NCBI RefSeq assembly: GCF_021869535.1
Contig: NW_026262734.1
Span: 72,377,839-72,441,838 of the forward strand
Reading direction: 5' to 3'
From: Mytilus californianus
Lineage: Eukaryota > Mollusca > Bivalvia > Mytilida > Mytilidae
Length of the DNA: 64,000 nucleotides
Positions 1-12,029 of this stretch are shown here, in pieces. Under the pieces are notes generated by a model. The model searched no databases. It was not told where the DNA came from and saw nothing but the letters and a program-made list of their open reading frames with translations. Within the stretch, counting starts at the first letter, position 1. Each line of letters starts with the position of its first letter. Made by a program: the position numbers and the translations under genes.

Positions 1-192
1 CTGATATGTTTCAATTTTGTTTTTTGGTTATTGAGCTCGGTAGATGTTGTCTATTATTGAGAAAGACCAAATAATTGTCCGTTCCTGAGAATAATTGAGT
101 GGAGGCTTGTAAGGCTCACACCCATTATTTCCAAAGAAAGGACAGTTATTTGAACTTTAGCTGCGAAGCTAACAATCCACCTTTTATTACAC
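1..192. other. Non-coding left-edge sequence
   Basis: No gene or repeat that I recognise. The stretch ends at a sharp junction near 192, where the 3' UTR of an RT element begins (GTCGTAACTACAATACCC, also at 23,822). It may be the 3' part of another repeat cut by the window edge. Confidence 0.4.
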
Positions 193-495
193 CTTAAATT
201 GTCGTAACTACAATACCCTTTTCACGAATGTGACCTACCGAATTAGACTATTTACCGGATTTGTAATAACATAAGCAACACGACGGGTGCCACATGTGGA
301 GCAGGATCTGCTTACCCTTCCGGAGCACCTGAGATCACCCCCAGTTTTTGGTGGGGTTCGTGTTGCTTAGTCTTTAGTTTTCTATGTTGTGTCATCTGTA
401 CTATTATTTGTCTGTTAATTTTTGGCAATGGCGTTGTCAGTTTGTTTTCGATCTATGAGTTTGACTGTCCCTCTGGTATCTTTCGTCCCTCTTTT
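193..495 (+). mobile_element. PLE-1 retroelement, 5'-truncated 3' UTR only
   Basis: Near-identical to the 3' non-coding part of the RT elements at 23,822-24,134 (+) and 29,965-30,265 (-). It starts just at the stop-codon region of the RT gene and ends at TCTTTCGTCCCTCTTTT, so the coding part is lost. This is the usual result of incomplete reverse transcription. It contains the inverted pair TAAGCAACACGA (272-283) and TCGTGTTGCTTA (358-369), which can form a long stem-loop shared with the other copies. The family name (Penelope-like) is tentative; that it belongs to the RT family is clear from the other copies. Confidence 0.75.
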
Positions 496-1182
496 AAAGG
501 TTGAAAATGAAACTTCAAAACTTTTGAATAATATTATTTAATTTTGTAATGGTTTTCCTTTCATTTATTTCTGCCTTTAAGTGGTGTTTCAGGGTGGAAA
601 CTATTATGTATGCATATGTAGTATGGATAATGTGTTTTTCCGTTTGATAAACACTGATGTAAAACAATCTAAGAAAAATCGTATGTTACAACTAGGACAA
701 TATAACACTGTAGTCTAGATTATTAAACTAACAAGGGTGTGCTCGATTATTAGTGATTTTCGAAACAAAATGTCATTTTATATTTCAAACCATTTTATAA
801 GATGAAATAAAATTAAACAAGAAAAAAAAAGAGTTTGATGCATGTCACCACATTTTGTCTTTTGCTTTGCTATTTTCAACGAAAGACAATTTTATCTCAT
901 TAATTACGATCCAATGGAGAAAATGATTCAAATGATAATAAAACAAAATCAAAGCATCGTCGGTGCTGTTATCCAGCTATTTTTTAGCTACAGGAAGTCA
1001 GACATTTTTTTTTATCTCATTTTTAATATTTTTTTCTTTATACAAGCTTCTGTAAGACATTTATATAGAGAAACCAACACAACTTTGGATAAGTGATTTT
1101 AGCCCAAAATGTTAACTTGTGTTTAAACACTTTTAACAGAGAAGAAACCAAGGGACTGAAAACAAGAGTGCACAAGCTAAAA
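496..1182. other. Non-coding AT-rich spacer
   Basis: No gene supported. The 84-residue open frame at 842-1096 is hydrophobic and low in complexity, with no recognisable motif, and lies in T-rich sequence. Confidence 0.5.
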
Positions 1183-2511
1183 TGTCTCGCCTGTTTTACT
1201 GACCATTGATTTTATGTTGAAAGTCTGAGATAAAGGTTTTACTACAAGTATCACGTAAACTTAACATTTATAAAGATCAATGACAATGAGGTCAAGGTCA
1301 GATAAAAACTTGTCACACAGACATGTTCACCTTACAATCATTCCATACTCCAACTATAGTTGACCCATTGATTATGGTTATTGAAAAACAGTCCAAAACA
1401 CAAAAACTTAACGTTAACCAATGAACCATGAAAATGAGGTCAAGGTCAGATGATACTGGCTAGACAGAAATGTACACCTTACAATCTTTCCATACACCAA
1501 TTATAGTTGACCTATTGCTATGGTAATTGAAAAACAGACCAAAACACAAAAACTTAACATTGACCAATGAACCATGAAAATGAGGTCAGGGTCAGATGAC
1601 ACCGGCTAGACAGACATGTACACCTTACAATTATTCCATAAACCAAATATAGTTGACCTATTGCTTATAGTACTTGAAAAAAAGACCAAAACACAAAAAC
1701 TTAACATTGACCAATGAACCATGAAAATGAGGTCAAGGTCAGATGACACTGGCTAGACAGACATGTACACCTTACAATCATTCCATAAACCAAATATAGC
1801 TGACCTATTACTTATAGTACTTGAAAAATAGACCAAAACACAAAAACTTAATATTGACCAATGAACCATGAAAATGAGGTCAAGGTCAGATAATATCTGC
1901 CAGACAGACATGTACACCTTACAATTGTTCCATACACCAAACATAGCTGACCTATTGCTTATAGTTCTTGAAAAAAAGACCAAAACACAAAAAATTAACA
2001 ATGACCAATGAACCATGAAAATGAGGTCAAGGTCAGATGAAACCTGCCAGTCTGACATGTACTCCATAAAATCATTCCATACACCACATATAATTAACCT
2101 GCTGCTTGTAGTATCTGAGAAACGGACCTAATCACGTAACTTTAACCTTGATCACTGATCCATGAATTAAGGTCGAGGTCAAGTTAACCCTGTTTGACGG
2201 ACATGTAGATGTGCAAGGAACCCATATTCCAAATATAGTTATCCTATTACTCAATATAAGTGAGAAATTCACATGACAAAAAAACTGAAATTTGTTTTCA
2301 AGCAGTCACTGAACCATGAAAATGAGGTCAATGACAATGGGCATTTGACAGACGGAAACTTCGTAACATAAGCTATCTGCATACAAGGTATCGAGCATCC
2401 AGGTCTTCTATCTTCTGAAATATAAAGCTTTATTCAAATAGTTTACGCCACCGCCGCCGGATAGTTATACCTATGTCTCGCATACTGCGACTTTCGTCGC
2501 AGGAGAGACAA
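1183..2511 (+). mobile_element. TRE-a copy 1: tandem-core element, 147-bp units
   Basis: The element opens with TGTCTCGCCTG and ends with a hairpin bounded by TGTCTCGC (about 2,474) and GAGAGACA (about 2,510). Between them are five to six tandem units. The tag AAAATGAGGT recurs at 1,431, 1,577, 1,724, 1,871 and 2,018, giving spacings of 146-147 bp. A CGCCACCGCCGCCGG tract (about 2,446-2,460) precedes the terminal hairpin. The last units are more diverged. There is no protein gene; the 104-residue open frame on the minus strand (1,753-2,067) is only the repeat read in frame. This is the most diverged of five TRE-a copies in the window. Confidence 0.8.
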
Positions 2512-3324
2512 AAACCCAGACAACACAAGGATTGAAACATAGAATGTCATCATTTTTATTATTATTTCACTAAAAAATTACCAGTGTTATTTTTCCTTTT
2601 TAAAATCACCCTTTTCAGCTCATGAAATTCTTAGAAAAAAGTGAACTTCTTCTAAAGTACTTCTGACAATCAAAGTAATCGAAATCATTGATGGAAAGAC
2701 TAGAAGAGCTGTGTGCATAATTTCAAATCATACTCTCAGGTATCGTGGTGAACAAAAAAAAAACTCTCATTAAATTCAGAGAGATGATATAGTATAATAT
2801 AATATCAGATGATTATAACTCTGATTTTACAGTAAAATAGACCCTGCTTGCATTTTTCATACATAGATTGTTTTTGTCTTTTCTTTGCAAAAAATGCATT
2901 TTTTTAATCCTTAATCATGCATCTTTGAGACATAATTTACAGAATAATTGTATGTAGTGTAGATATAAAAAGTATATAGGTATACTATTGAGGTCAATAC
3001 ATTGTGTATTAAGATATATATTGGTGTCTATTCAATTATGTAATACAAGAGATATTAACTCTAGTCAATTAAGATTGGCATTAAAGTGGAGATAATTCCA
3101 ATTAATACTCCTACCTTCGAGTGAAATTATTAATAAATGATGACAGTTGTCTATCATAATGTATTGTATCAGTACTCTTACTTTCCTAAGGAAAGAACTG
3201 GAATAATAGCATTTAAAAAAAGTGTGGGAATCAACTTTGTTATCAATACACATCTTGTACCAAATTTTGTTCAAGAACCTACACAAACATAAGATACTGA
3301 TAAAATACTTTCATAATATTCTTA
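2512..3324. other. Non-coding AT-rich spacer
   Basis: No gene, RNA or clear repeat seen. The 73-residue minus-strand frame at 3,065-3,286 has no recognisable domain. Confidence 0.45.
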
Positions 3325-3725
3325 TTAACTGATTAAAAAGTAAAATAACAAAAACACCGAACTCCAAAGAAAACTCAAAACGGAAAGTCCTTTATCAAAT
3401 GGCAAAATCAAAAGCTCAAACACAGGCAAACAACTGTCATATTCCTGACTTGGTACAGGCACTTCCTTATGTAGAAATGGTGGATTAAACCTGGTTTTAT
3501 AGCTAGCTAAACCTCTCACTTGTATGACAGTCGCATATAATTCCATCATATTGACAACAATGTGTGAGCAAAACAAACGGACACAATAGGTAAAAATGTC
3601 AAAAATTGGGGTAGAGCAGTCAATATTATGTTATAAACCCAATCACTATAAAAACAAATAACAATTTCAACAAGGAAAAACAAAATGGCATATAGACACT
3701 CTATAGACAAAGTACATAAGCAAAT
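3325..3725 (-). mobile_element. PLE-3 type 3' UTR (family D), part 1
   Basis: The reverse complement matches 57,080-57,420, which is the 3' non-coding tail of the RT element at 54,267-57,420. Shared words include ATGACAGTCGCATATAATTCC, read against GGAATTTTATGCGACTGTCA at 57,165, and the region coding for nothing around GGAGTTCGGT. The 83- and 84-residue open frames here are not genes. The match resumes after the TRE-a insertion, at 4,689-4,800. Confidence 0.65.
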
Positions 3726-4688
3726 AAACTGTTGACACAGAGATATGTCTCGCCTGTCGGCATAAAATTCAGAAAATGACAATCTGATGGACAGCAACAT
3801 TGCTAATTAATTCAAAGTCGCTGGACCAACTAGTGGGTAGGGCCTCGAAATGGTTGACAAACTGAGATGTACAGAAAGCAATGTAACTTTATAGAAAAGA
3901 TTGTCTATTGTAAGTAGTTCCGATCAAACTAACTAAATCAGAAAACTTAACATTGAAAATTGTTATTTGATTGAAAGTCACTGGACCATGACCTAGGAAG
4001 CAGGGCCTTGAAATAGTCGTACTGATAGCAATGCAACTTCACACAAAATATCATTGATCTATTACCAGTAGTTCCTATCAATCTAACTTTAGCAGAAAAC
4101 TTAACATTTATATTTGCTTATTAATTCAAAGTCACTGGACCATGGCATTTGGGGCAGGGCCTCAAAATAGTTGTCAGACTGATATGTAGAGATAATAATG
4201 CAACTTCATACAAAATATCATTGATCTATCACAAGTAGTTCCTATCAAAATAACTTAAGCAGAAAACTTAACATTGAAAATTGCTAATTATTTCAAAGTC
4301 ACTGGACCATTGCCTAGTGGGCAGGGACTCAAAATTCTCGTGAAACTGATATGTACTAATATTAATGCAGCTTCAAACAAAATACCATTGTTTGATCTAT
4401 CACAAGTAGTTCCTATCAATCTAACTTAAGCAGAAAACTTAACATTTAAAATTGCTAATTAATTCAAAGTCACTGAACCATGGCCTAGGGAGCAGGGCCT
4501 CAAAATTCTCGTCAAACTGATATGTACTGATAGTAATGCATCTTCATACAAAATATCAATGATCTATCACAAGTAGTTCCTATCAAACTAACTTAGCAGA
4601 AAACTTAACTATAGTTGACGACGTCGCCGTCGCCGGAAAAGCAATCCCCATGTCTCGCTTTCCTTGAGTTTCGTCGCAGGCGAGACAA
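3726..4688 (+). mobile_element. TRE-a copy 2, inserted in an RT-element 3' UTR
   Basis: The 5' end AAACTGTTGACACAGAGATA is followed by TGTCTCGCCTG. The 3' end is a CGCCGTCGCCGG tract and a hairpin whose outer arms are TGTCTCGC and GGCGAGACA (4,651-4,687). The core has about five units marked by CTGGACCATG or a variant at 3,821, 3,981, 4,135, 4,302 and 4,473, spaced 154-171 bp. Sequence on either side belongs to one RT-element 3' UTR. It is the same subfamily as the copy at 51,283. Confidence 0.8.
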
Positions 4689-4800
4689 GAATACAAAAAT
4701 GACCATAGCACAATAACAAAATGGCGGGATGTATAAATAACGAGCCACGTCAAAAGTATTTTACTAAAAATGGACTAAACAGTAAAGGTTAAAAATATAA
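4689..4800 (-). mobile_element. PLE-3 type 3' UTR (family D), part 2
   Basis: The reverse complement matches 57,065-57,150: AACCTTTACTGTTTAGTCCA, then the GGCGTGGCTC and TTTATACATCCCGCC words. Together with 3,325-3,725 it makes one UTR split by the TRE-a element. Confidence 0.6.
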
Positions 4801-5271
4801 AGACAAATTTAATTTGATATATCACTTATTCACATTAATTCATGAATAAAAAATGATTATAAACTTGATTTACAAAGGAACTATACGCAAGTGTATATCT
4901 AATATAAAGTAGCTGTTCGGCGGACATTTTCTTAATTTAAGGGCAAATGACATGTCAAAAGTTGGCAGTATATGATTAAATTGGTGTAAAAAGTTTCTGC
5001 AAGTCATAATAGAGATTTCCAATAAAACGACTTTACTCGACATAACCGACCTAACTCAACGTATATCGTCTAATTGCATCAAAGCATGACGGAGGGGAGC
5101 ATACACTGCATGCATTTTTTGCTCTTTGAACACGCATTTTTTGCCGATATAAACTTAATGTAAAAATCAACCCCATTTACTTTTTTTAATCTTTAAATAT
5201 TTTGTTATTAAATGTTTAATGCTTTTATTGACAAAAATATTTTAATGGAATAAATAAGCTAGCAACTTATA

Positions 5272-5490
5272 ATCAAATACACCCATCATTTCTTGTCATT
5301 TCACTTGACCCATATTTCAGTTCTTCTCAACATATGAATTTTAAAAACTACCAAGTAAACATTTAGCATGAAAATATTGGAATAATGAAATCCGAAGCGA
5401 GAAGGTTATCTCTTTTTTTTGTTTTTATAAGTTTTAACGTTTAAAAAGTGGATTCCAACACACCCGAATGTAAAAGGTGTACGCGACTAA
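5272..5490 (-). repeat. Dispersed repeat DR-5, minus copy
   Basis: The reverse complement aligns with 26,066-26,300: GTCGCGTACACCTTTTACAT against GTCGAGTACACCTTTTACTG, and ATATGGGTCAAGTGAAAT in both. These are old, diverged copies with no coding content. Confidence 0.5.
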
Positions 5491-6296
5491 CTTTTAAAAA
5501 TAATTATTTTTCTATAATTTAATTCAAGATAATTTGACGTGGGCAGAAATTCATATCATTGATACATTTATCAAAAGTACTTTTTAGTCTTTAACTATAA
5601 TAATGCATGGGACGAGGTTTTGATCATGTATACCTAAACGTGCCTTCGCAGATACAGGGGTAGAGGGCGTACTCCCCCCTTTCGATCGCCAAGTAATTTT
5701 AAACATCTCACATTTTCCACGTTATCTATACAAATGTGTAGTATAAAATCGTCCAATATGTTTTCGCGTTGCTTCGCTCGGTAGTATAAATTCAATTATC
5801 GGGAACTACGCCCTCTTTCAAATATCTTGGATCCGGCCATAATCACAAATTGTATAGCACCAAAAAAAAAATTAAATGATTGTCGTTTGACTTTGATAAA
5901 TACGTTTTAAAAACAACAATGTTTGAACTTTAGACATCTCGCACGAGATTTAAAAGTTTAAGACTACATACTGAAATGGATTTTTTCCAGGATTTTGAGC
6001 TCACTTAACACGGAAATGTGATACTGGCGTGTAATCTAAAGGACACATATTCTTGTTTCTGATGTTTCTTTTTATATAAATATTCATTTATTTAGTTATA
6101 TATAATCCCACTAACAAATAATCATGTATCTTTTACTGATAAATTATCATTACATTTTATAGAAACTACATATAATCTGCTATACAGTTATGAACACTAA
6201 TGGTCCTATACAGACACTCTGTGCTTTTGACATGACAAAAGGTCTTGCTTTTCTAGAGTGTTTATGTACTTTTTTACTTAATTTGTGATATGTACA
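5491..6296. other. Non-coding spacer
   Basis: No gene seen. It contains a CpG-bearing stretch (5,640-5,840) with TTGCTTCGCTCGG-type words common in bivalve dispersed repeats, but no boundaries I can define. Confidence 0.35.
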
Positions 6297-6297
6297 A

Positions 6298-6645
6298 AAA
6301 AGAAGATGTAGTATGATTACCAATGAGACAACTCTTCACAAGAGACCAAATGACACAGAAATTAATATCTATAGGCCACCGTACGACCTTCAACAATGAG
6401 CAAAGCCCATACCGAATACTCAGCTTTAAGAGGCCACAAAATGACAAATGTAAAACAACAAAAACGATAAAACTAACGGCCTAATTAATGTACAAAAAAA
6501 TGAACGAAAGCACAGTGACAAATGATAACCACTGAATTACAGGCTCCTTACTTGGGACAGTCACCGCCATACATAATGTGGCGGAGTTGAACATGTTAAC
6601 GGGCCCACTTACCTGGGACAGTGGTGTAACAGTACGAAATAATTG
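6298..6645 (-). repeat. Dispersed repeat DR-1, nearly full copy
   Basis: Read on the minus strand, it runs from the ACTGTCCCAGGTAAGT region through CAAGTAAGGAGCCTGTAATT and AAGGTCGTACGGTGGCCTA to TTGTCTCATTGGTAATCATA. The same order appears at 8,160, 11,180, 18,105, 33,385, 47,560 and 58,715. It is a common bivalve repeat, possibly the 3' part of a longer element; I do not know its mobilising enzyme. An RT-UTR-like fragment (GCTGTGAATACTCTAAGATC, about 6,715) lies next to it. Confidence 0.65.
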
Positions 6646-7504
6646 ATTAATATTCTAGACTGGATAATTATTCTGTATTTATTAGTTGTAGTTGTTTTTA
6701 AGATAGTGTTCAGTAGCTGTGAATACTCTAAGATCGGTACATGGAGTTTATTTTGAAATACTGGTAATTGCTGTTTTTGTGCTTCGTTTTGGTCGGACGA
6801 GTCAATCCCTTTCTTATTGTTTTAATTATGAGTAGACATGATCATTTGATAAACATACTTCTATGATCTCTATTAGCTTTAACTTGGACATTTATAAAAA
6901 TTATGTAGCAAAGAGATGCATGCATAAAATAAGTTCTCGACATAAATTGGCTAAAATATCAGATAAGAATTTAGCCTCAAGCTATAAAACTCACAAGCTA
7001 TAATAAATACGACGAAGATTAAGCCTCAAGCTATAATATTCATGATGATGATGATACTGATGTTTATATCCAGCGATAAATATTACATATATATTAAGGA
7101 TGATGTAATGATAGCGATTCGCTGGATCGAATTGTTCAACAAAATAATTGAACCCGTAATCGAGGCAGGCCTGCTTCCAGTCAATTCCATATTTAATAAA
7201 AAAACCTGTTTATATATTTTATGCTTTAAGTGCATAAATTATTATTCTAGCAACACTTGTTTTGTTTTGATATCACTTTTTGTTGCATAATTTGTTTGAT
7301 TTTTCTCCTTGTTTCTTTGTACCAAAAAGCTTAGTTTTTATTGTAAAATGGTGTTTCACAGCTTCCATTATCCTTGTGACTTGCTATTGTACTAATATCC
7401 AGTAGGCATGCAATTATTATTCTAAATAGTAAAAAATATTTTTTAACAAGTAAAGATTACCCCATTTTGATCCAGACTTCCTTACCACTAGCATCTAAGA
7501 TACA
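6646..7504. other. Non-coding spacer with a short RT-UTR-like fragment
   Basis: 6,680-6,740 (+) resembles the PLE-2 3' UTR at 47,480-47,530 (TTAGTTGTAGTTGT, then CAGTAGCTGTGAATACTC). The rest is AT-rich. The 82-residue frame at 7,042-7,290 has no recognised domain. Confidence 0.35.
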
Positions 7505-7700
7505 TACACTGACAAAATATTGCACCCGCACTCATATCACAATCACCCTGTCTGTCCGTCCGCCAGTCTGTCCGTTCAACAAATATTTTCAATTTTCTCT
7601 TCAAAAGCATTAGTATGCTTAGCATGCATTCTTTTTCGATTTATTCCTTACACTCCTGGGGTCAAACTATCAAACAGAGTCCAAATGGTGTGAATTACGA
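7505..7700 (-). mobile_element. Relic of a tandem-core element end
   Basis: On the minus strand it carries a CGGACAGACTGGCGGACGGAC-type microsatellite (7,550-7,580), then GGGTGATTGTGATATGAGTG and GGGTGCAATATTTTGTCAG. A GAC-rich tract before the end is the signature shared with the intact tandem-core elements here. No terminal hairpin or tandem core can be delimited. Confidence 0.4.
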
Positions 7701-7857
7701 CTACAGTGGCTCGTGCTGTCGTCGACAATAAGCAAATACTCATACCGTATTATCAGATACTAGTATATAAGGCATTGACTTTGAAAATGTAAATTTTTCA
7801 AACGAAAATAAACATTTTTACAAGAGTAAAATTAACACAAAAATGACAGAAAGTAAC

Positions 7858-7975
7858 CAACGACATCCACTGAATTGAAAGCATCTGACTTGGGAAAGCC
7901 TATATAGAATTTGGCCTGGTTAAACGCGTTTACCAGCGCTCAACACTCTGGTGTAACAGCACAATATAAGAAAAA
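7858..7975 (-). repeat. Dispersed repeat DR-1, partial
   Basis: It carries the middle of DR-1 on the minus strand: the CAAGTCAGATGC, AACGCGTTTAACC and GCTGTTACACCAGAG words in the family order. The ends are missing. Confidence 0.5.
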
Positions 7976-8159
7976 AAAACCTGTAAAATTCAGTTGGAAA
8001 TAGCTCAACTAATCAATATTGAATTAAGCCCAAAACAATTACATTTTTATGATGAAAGACACAGAGTACCGATCTTAAAGTACCCCCAGGTACTGAAAAC
8101 TGATTCTTAAATGTTAAATTACCTGAGAATATTAAACGTATTTAGTTAAAAAGAAAAAA

Positions 8160-8510
8160 AAAATAAGGAGATATGGTATGATTGCCAATAAGAAATGAAG
8201 TTGATGTAAGCAATGATAGGCAACCGTACGGCCTTCATCAATGAGAAAATTCCATACCGTATAGTCGACTATAAATGGAACCAACTTTTAAAATATGAAA
8301 CAATTCAATTGAGAAAACTACCGGACTGATTTAAAACAAAACAAGTTACGAAAAACAAATATAACAGATATGAACCAACGACAACAAGTGAACCACAGGC
8401 TCCTTACATGGGACAGGCACATAAAGAATGAGTGCTAAACCCCCACCCCCTAAGCCTGGGACAGTGGTGCAACAGCACGACATAAGAACAACCTGTAAAA
8501 ACCTTCCTTC
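8160..8510 (-). repeat. Dispersed repeat DR-1, nearly full copy
   Basis: On the minus strand it has CACTGTCCCAGGCTTAGGGG, then CCATGTAAGGAGCCTGTGG, GAAGGCCGTACGGTTGCCTA and a diverged TTGGCAATCATACCATATCT tail. The 73-residue frame overlapping it is not a gene. Confidence 0.65.
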
Positions 8511-9856
8511 AGAGAGCTTGGTTTACACATATATATATACATATTCAAAGTAATTATTGATATAAAATGTGTTTTCAGCCGTGTATCACCTTCAATGGTG
8601 AACATATGCATGGGTATGTCGTAGAGTTTAACTTTTATATATAAATATATACCTCTAATGCGAGACAACAATTGAAACTAAATTTTTTTGCTTAACTCAA
8701 TCATTATGTGATAGTTTTAGAATCCACTTCTAATTGGATATGTAAGAGTTGTCTTAATCCAAAAACAACTATGACAATATCAAGCCTTACTTATTAAAAG
8801 TACATTTTAAAAAGAAAATTACTGTAAAGACTGAAGTGGCAATATAGTTGTCTTAAAAGTGTATAAATTGGCATTCTCGTCCACTTTTAATCAGAGATAC
8901 CTGGGACAGGACATTTTTTTAGCAAATTACTATGAACTATTAATTGATATTTTACTATCCACAGCGGTCAATGTTTGTATGCAGATTAGTCATCAATTGC
9001 TAATTAAGTACACCTTCCAAATTACAATCTATATAACGAATTGGTGTACACATTTATTTACATATATCATTATTAATTACAAAATTATTTTTTTTTATGT
9101 TAGTTGACTTTTATTTGAAAGAAAAGTGTATGTCAACTATTAAAATTTAAAGAAGTACAAGACCTGTATTAATTATTTTTAAATATACACATCCCTTTGT
9201 CGAACGTTTTCCCTTGGGAAAAAAATCGGAGATTGTAAATAAACAAGATTAACTGCAGAAGAAGAGATCGTTTGAAATGACGCTTAATAAAGTATGATGC
9301 AATCCCAGTTATCAACTTTAACAGAGACAAATTCTGACTAACACTTTGAATTCGATATTTCTGAAATTGCTAGAAAAATCTCTGTCATATAATAAATACC
9401 CAAGAAATTAAATATTATAAAACATTTAGGGACGAAAGGAAAAAGGGACACAAATCTGATAACGACAAATAAAAGCATGTCAAATATTAAATAATAAAAG
9501 GTTCATTTGCAAAGTATATCTAAAAACAAAGTCATGGTCAAAACCATGAAAGACAACTCAAATCAATCGTATGATAGGTAAAGATACGTGTATATACGTG
9601 GTCTTATGACAGTGAAGTTTTGGCGGGAATCTCAATAATCACGTGATATATAAAAATGATGATTTCTTTCGTTTTTCATCATCTTAGAAATACTTGATAT
9701 TGATAAAATTTATCCTGAATGAGTTTTATAGTTTAGAAATACTGAGTTAAAACTTGAATGACGCATTTAACAAAATCAATAGGTTAGCAATAACCGGTCC
9801 CGTTACGTGCGTACGTCGAGTTAGGTACGTATGTCATTTTATTGGAAATCTCTAGT
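8511..9856. other. Non-coding AT-rich spacer
   Basis: No gene supported. The 82-residue frame at 8,859-9,107 is hydrophobic and low in complexity. The right 50 bases are the inverted end of the TA-flanked pair. Confidence 0.45.
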
Positions 9857-11015
9857 AAACTGTAAACACAGAGATTTGTCTCGCCTTTCTATAATTTTGA
9901 TAACGCAAATGTTGAAATTAAGATAGCAATACTTTAACATGCAAGTTATGCAAATATTCATAGTCAATGAACCATGACTGAAGGTACATGGCTAAACAAT
10001 CTCCATGGAAATGAGATGTGCCAATGCTAATACAACTGCATACAAAATACCATTGACTTATCATAAGTTTTCCCTTTAAACAAACCTAAACACAAACATT
10101 AACTTGTAAACTATGTAAAAATTTCAAAGTCAATGAACCATGATGAGGGGGTAGGGCTATATAATCTCCATGGAAACGAGACTTGCAAATGCCAATAAAT
10201 TTGCATACCAAATATCATTGACTTAACATTAGCGGTTCATCTTAAACTGATCTAATCACAAACTGATACATGTAAACTAAGCAAAAGTTTCAAAGTCAAT
10301 AGACCATGACTGAGAGAGTGGGGCCAAACATTCTCCATGGAAATGCGATTTGCTAATGCTTATACAACTGCATAACAATTAACATTGGCCTACCACTAAT
10401 GGTTCCCGTTGAACTGACCTAATGACAAACTAACACATGTAAACTAAGCAAAAGATTCAAAGTCAATAGACCACGACTGAGGGGGCAGGGCCAAATAATC
10501 TCCATGGACATGAGATGTGCCAATGCTAATACAACTGCATACTAAATATCATTGACCTACCACTAGTGGTTCCCCATAAACTGGCATAATCACAAACTAA
10601 TACATGTAAACTAAGCAAAAGTTTCAAAGTCAATAGACCACTACTGAGGGGGCAGGGCCAAAGGCTCCATGGACATGAGATGTGCCAATGCTAATACAAC
10701 TGCATACTAAATATCATTGACCTACCACTAGTGGTTCCCCATAAACTGGCATAATCACAAACTAATACATATATACTAAGCAAAAGTTTTAAAGTCAATA
10801 GATCATGACTGAGGGGGCAGGGCCAAATAATCTCCATGGAAATGAGATGTGCCTATGCTAATACAACTGCATACCAAATATCATTGACCTACCACTAGTT
10901 GTTCACCATAAACTAGACCTAATCACAAACTAATACATTGTTGACGCCGCCGCCGCCGCCGACACCGGAAACAGCATACCTATGTCTCGCTTTTTGACTC
11001 CGTCAATGCGAGACA
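9857..11015 (+). mobile_element. TRE-a copy 3, 166-167-bp units
   Basis: It starts AAACTGTAAACACAGAGATT, then TGTCTCGCC. The unit tag ACCATG or a variant recurs at 9,971, 10,137, 10,303, 10,470, 10,637 and 10,802, spacings of 165-167 bp, giving six units. A GACGCCGCCGCCGCCGCC tract (about 10,932-10,955) precedes the terminal hairpin TGTCTCGC...GCGAGACA (10,983-11,014). That hairpin has a second perfect stem inside it, TTGAC-TCC-GTCAA. It begins right after the TA that flanks the 5-9.8 kb inverted end. Confidence 0.85.
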
Positions 11016-11179
11016 AAAACTCATAATGAGTGTCATGATATGTTTTCAATTTAGAATTCTGCACCATTTCAAAATCCGGAGTGATCACATAGATCCAGCA
11101 TGGCTGAATAAAAAAATCTATTAAATATTTTTTTCACTTTTCATGTGATAATGATAAACATTATAGAAGGTTTGGTACC
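11016..11179. other. Short non-coding spacer
   Basis: Nothing recognisable. Confidence 0.4.
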
Positions 11180-11505
11180 ATTAAAACGTTTAATCCCGCT
11201 GCAAATGTTTGCACCTGTCCTAAGTCAGGAATCTGATTACAGTAGTTGTCGTCTGTTTACGTAGTTCATACGTGTTTCTCGTTTCTCGTTTTTATATAGA
11301 TTAGACCGTTGGTTTTTTCCGTTTGAATGGTTTTACACTAGTAATTTTTTGGGGCCCTTTATAGCTTGCTGTTCGGTGTGAGCCAATGCTCCGTGTTGAA
11401 GGCCGTACCTTGACCTATAATGGTTTACTTTTATAAATTGTAACTTGGATGGAGAGTTGTCTTATTGGCACTCATACCACATCTTCCTATATCTATAGAC
11501 TTTCA
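11180..11505 (+). repeat. Dispersed repeat DR-1, variant 2
   Basis: It contains AAACGTTTAATCCCGCTGCA, CCTGTCCTAAGTCAGGAATC, GTTTCTCGTTTCTCGTTTTT, AGACCGTTGGTTTT, GGGGCCCTTTATAGCTTGCT and the end GTTGTCTTATTGGCACTCAT. The same variant lies at 33,385-33,725 (+) and 58,715-59,045 (-). Confidence 0.7.
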
Positions 11506-12024
11506 ATAAAGATTCTTGATCTTGCCCTTTATCATACTGATTCCTAAACAAATGTGTATGGTTAAATAATTCAAATAAATTTGATGAATTTTTTTTTCTA
11601 AAACATGCATTAAAAGAGTACATGTCATAGATTCTGAAATACTTTTTCTCTCTTGATACATAGAACACTTACAATGCTTCATGATAAATACATTGTACTC
11701 ATACATTTGAAAGTATTAATCATTTTTCCCCATCATCAGATAGGAAACAGAAAAAAAACAAACATGTAAATATATAGCTAGTAGCGTAACCCATCCACAT
11801 TTTTGGCGGTAATTAGAAATCATGCAGGTAAAAAGGTGTGCTCGATTTGGATTTGTCATTCGTCAAGCGTCAATGTGATATGATAATAAATATGACATAT
11901 GAAATATGATATGACATGTATAACATAGAAAAAAATAACCATAATAAACACAAGAAATATTTCATGTGATGACACTAGCGTCGGTGCAACCATCGTCTAC
12001 AAAGAAAAGGGAACAAGACGATTA
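11506..12024. other. Non-coding spacer
   Basis: No gene seen. The two overlapping minus-strand frames of 67-68 residues have no recognisable motif. Confidence 0.4.
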
Positions 12025-12029
12025 CAATG

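Larger units (their letters stand above)
5012..9852. mobile_element. Candidate 4.8-kb element or element pair with TA-flanked inverted ends
   Basis: GAGATTTCCAATAAAA at 5,012-5,027 is matched in inverted form at the right end (TTTTATTGGAAATCTC, 9,837-9,852). Each end is flanked outside by TA (5,010-5,011 and 9,853-9,854). A further inward word, CCTAACTCAACGTA, is matched by TACGTCGAGTTAGG near 9,810. TA flanks and short inverted ends suggest a Tc1/mariner-type target. No transposase frame is visible inside, so this could instead be two related MITEs in opposite orientation. The interior is otherwise AT-rich with dispersed repeats listed separately. Confidence 0.4.

Noticed and set aside
193-495. 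Hammerhead ribozyme in the RT-element UTR (known in some Penelope-like elements)
   Set aside because: The conserved CTGATGA and GAAA core in the right spacing was not found; only a plain stem-loop is supported.
842-1096. 84-residue open frame near the left edge
   Set aside because: Phe/Ile/Tyr-rich translation of T-rich DNA with no domain, splice context or second copy.
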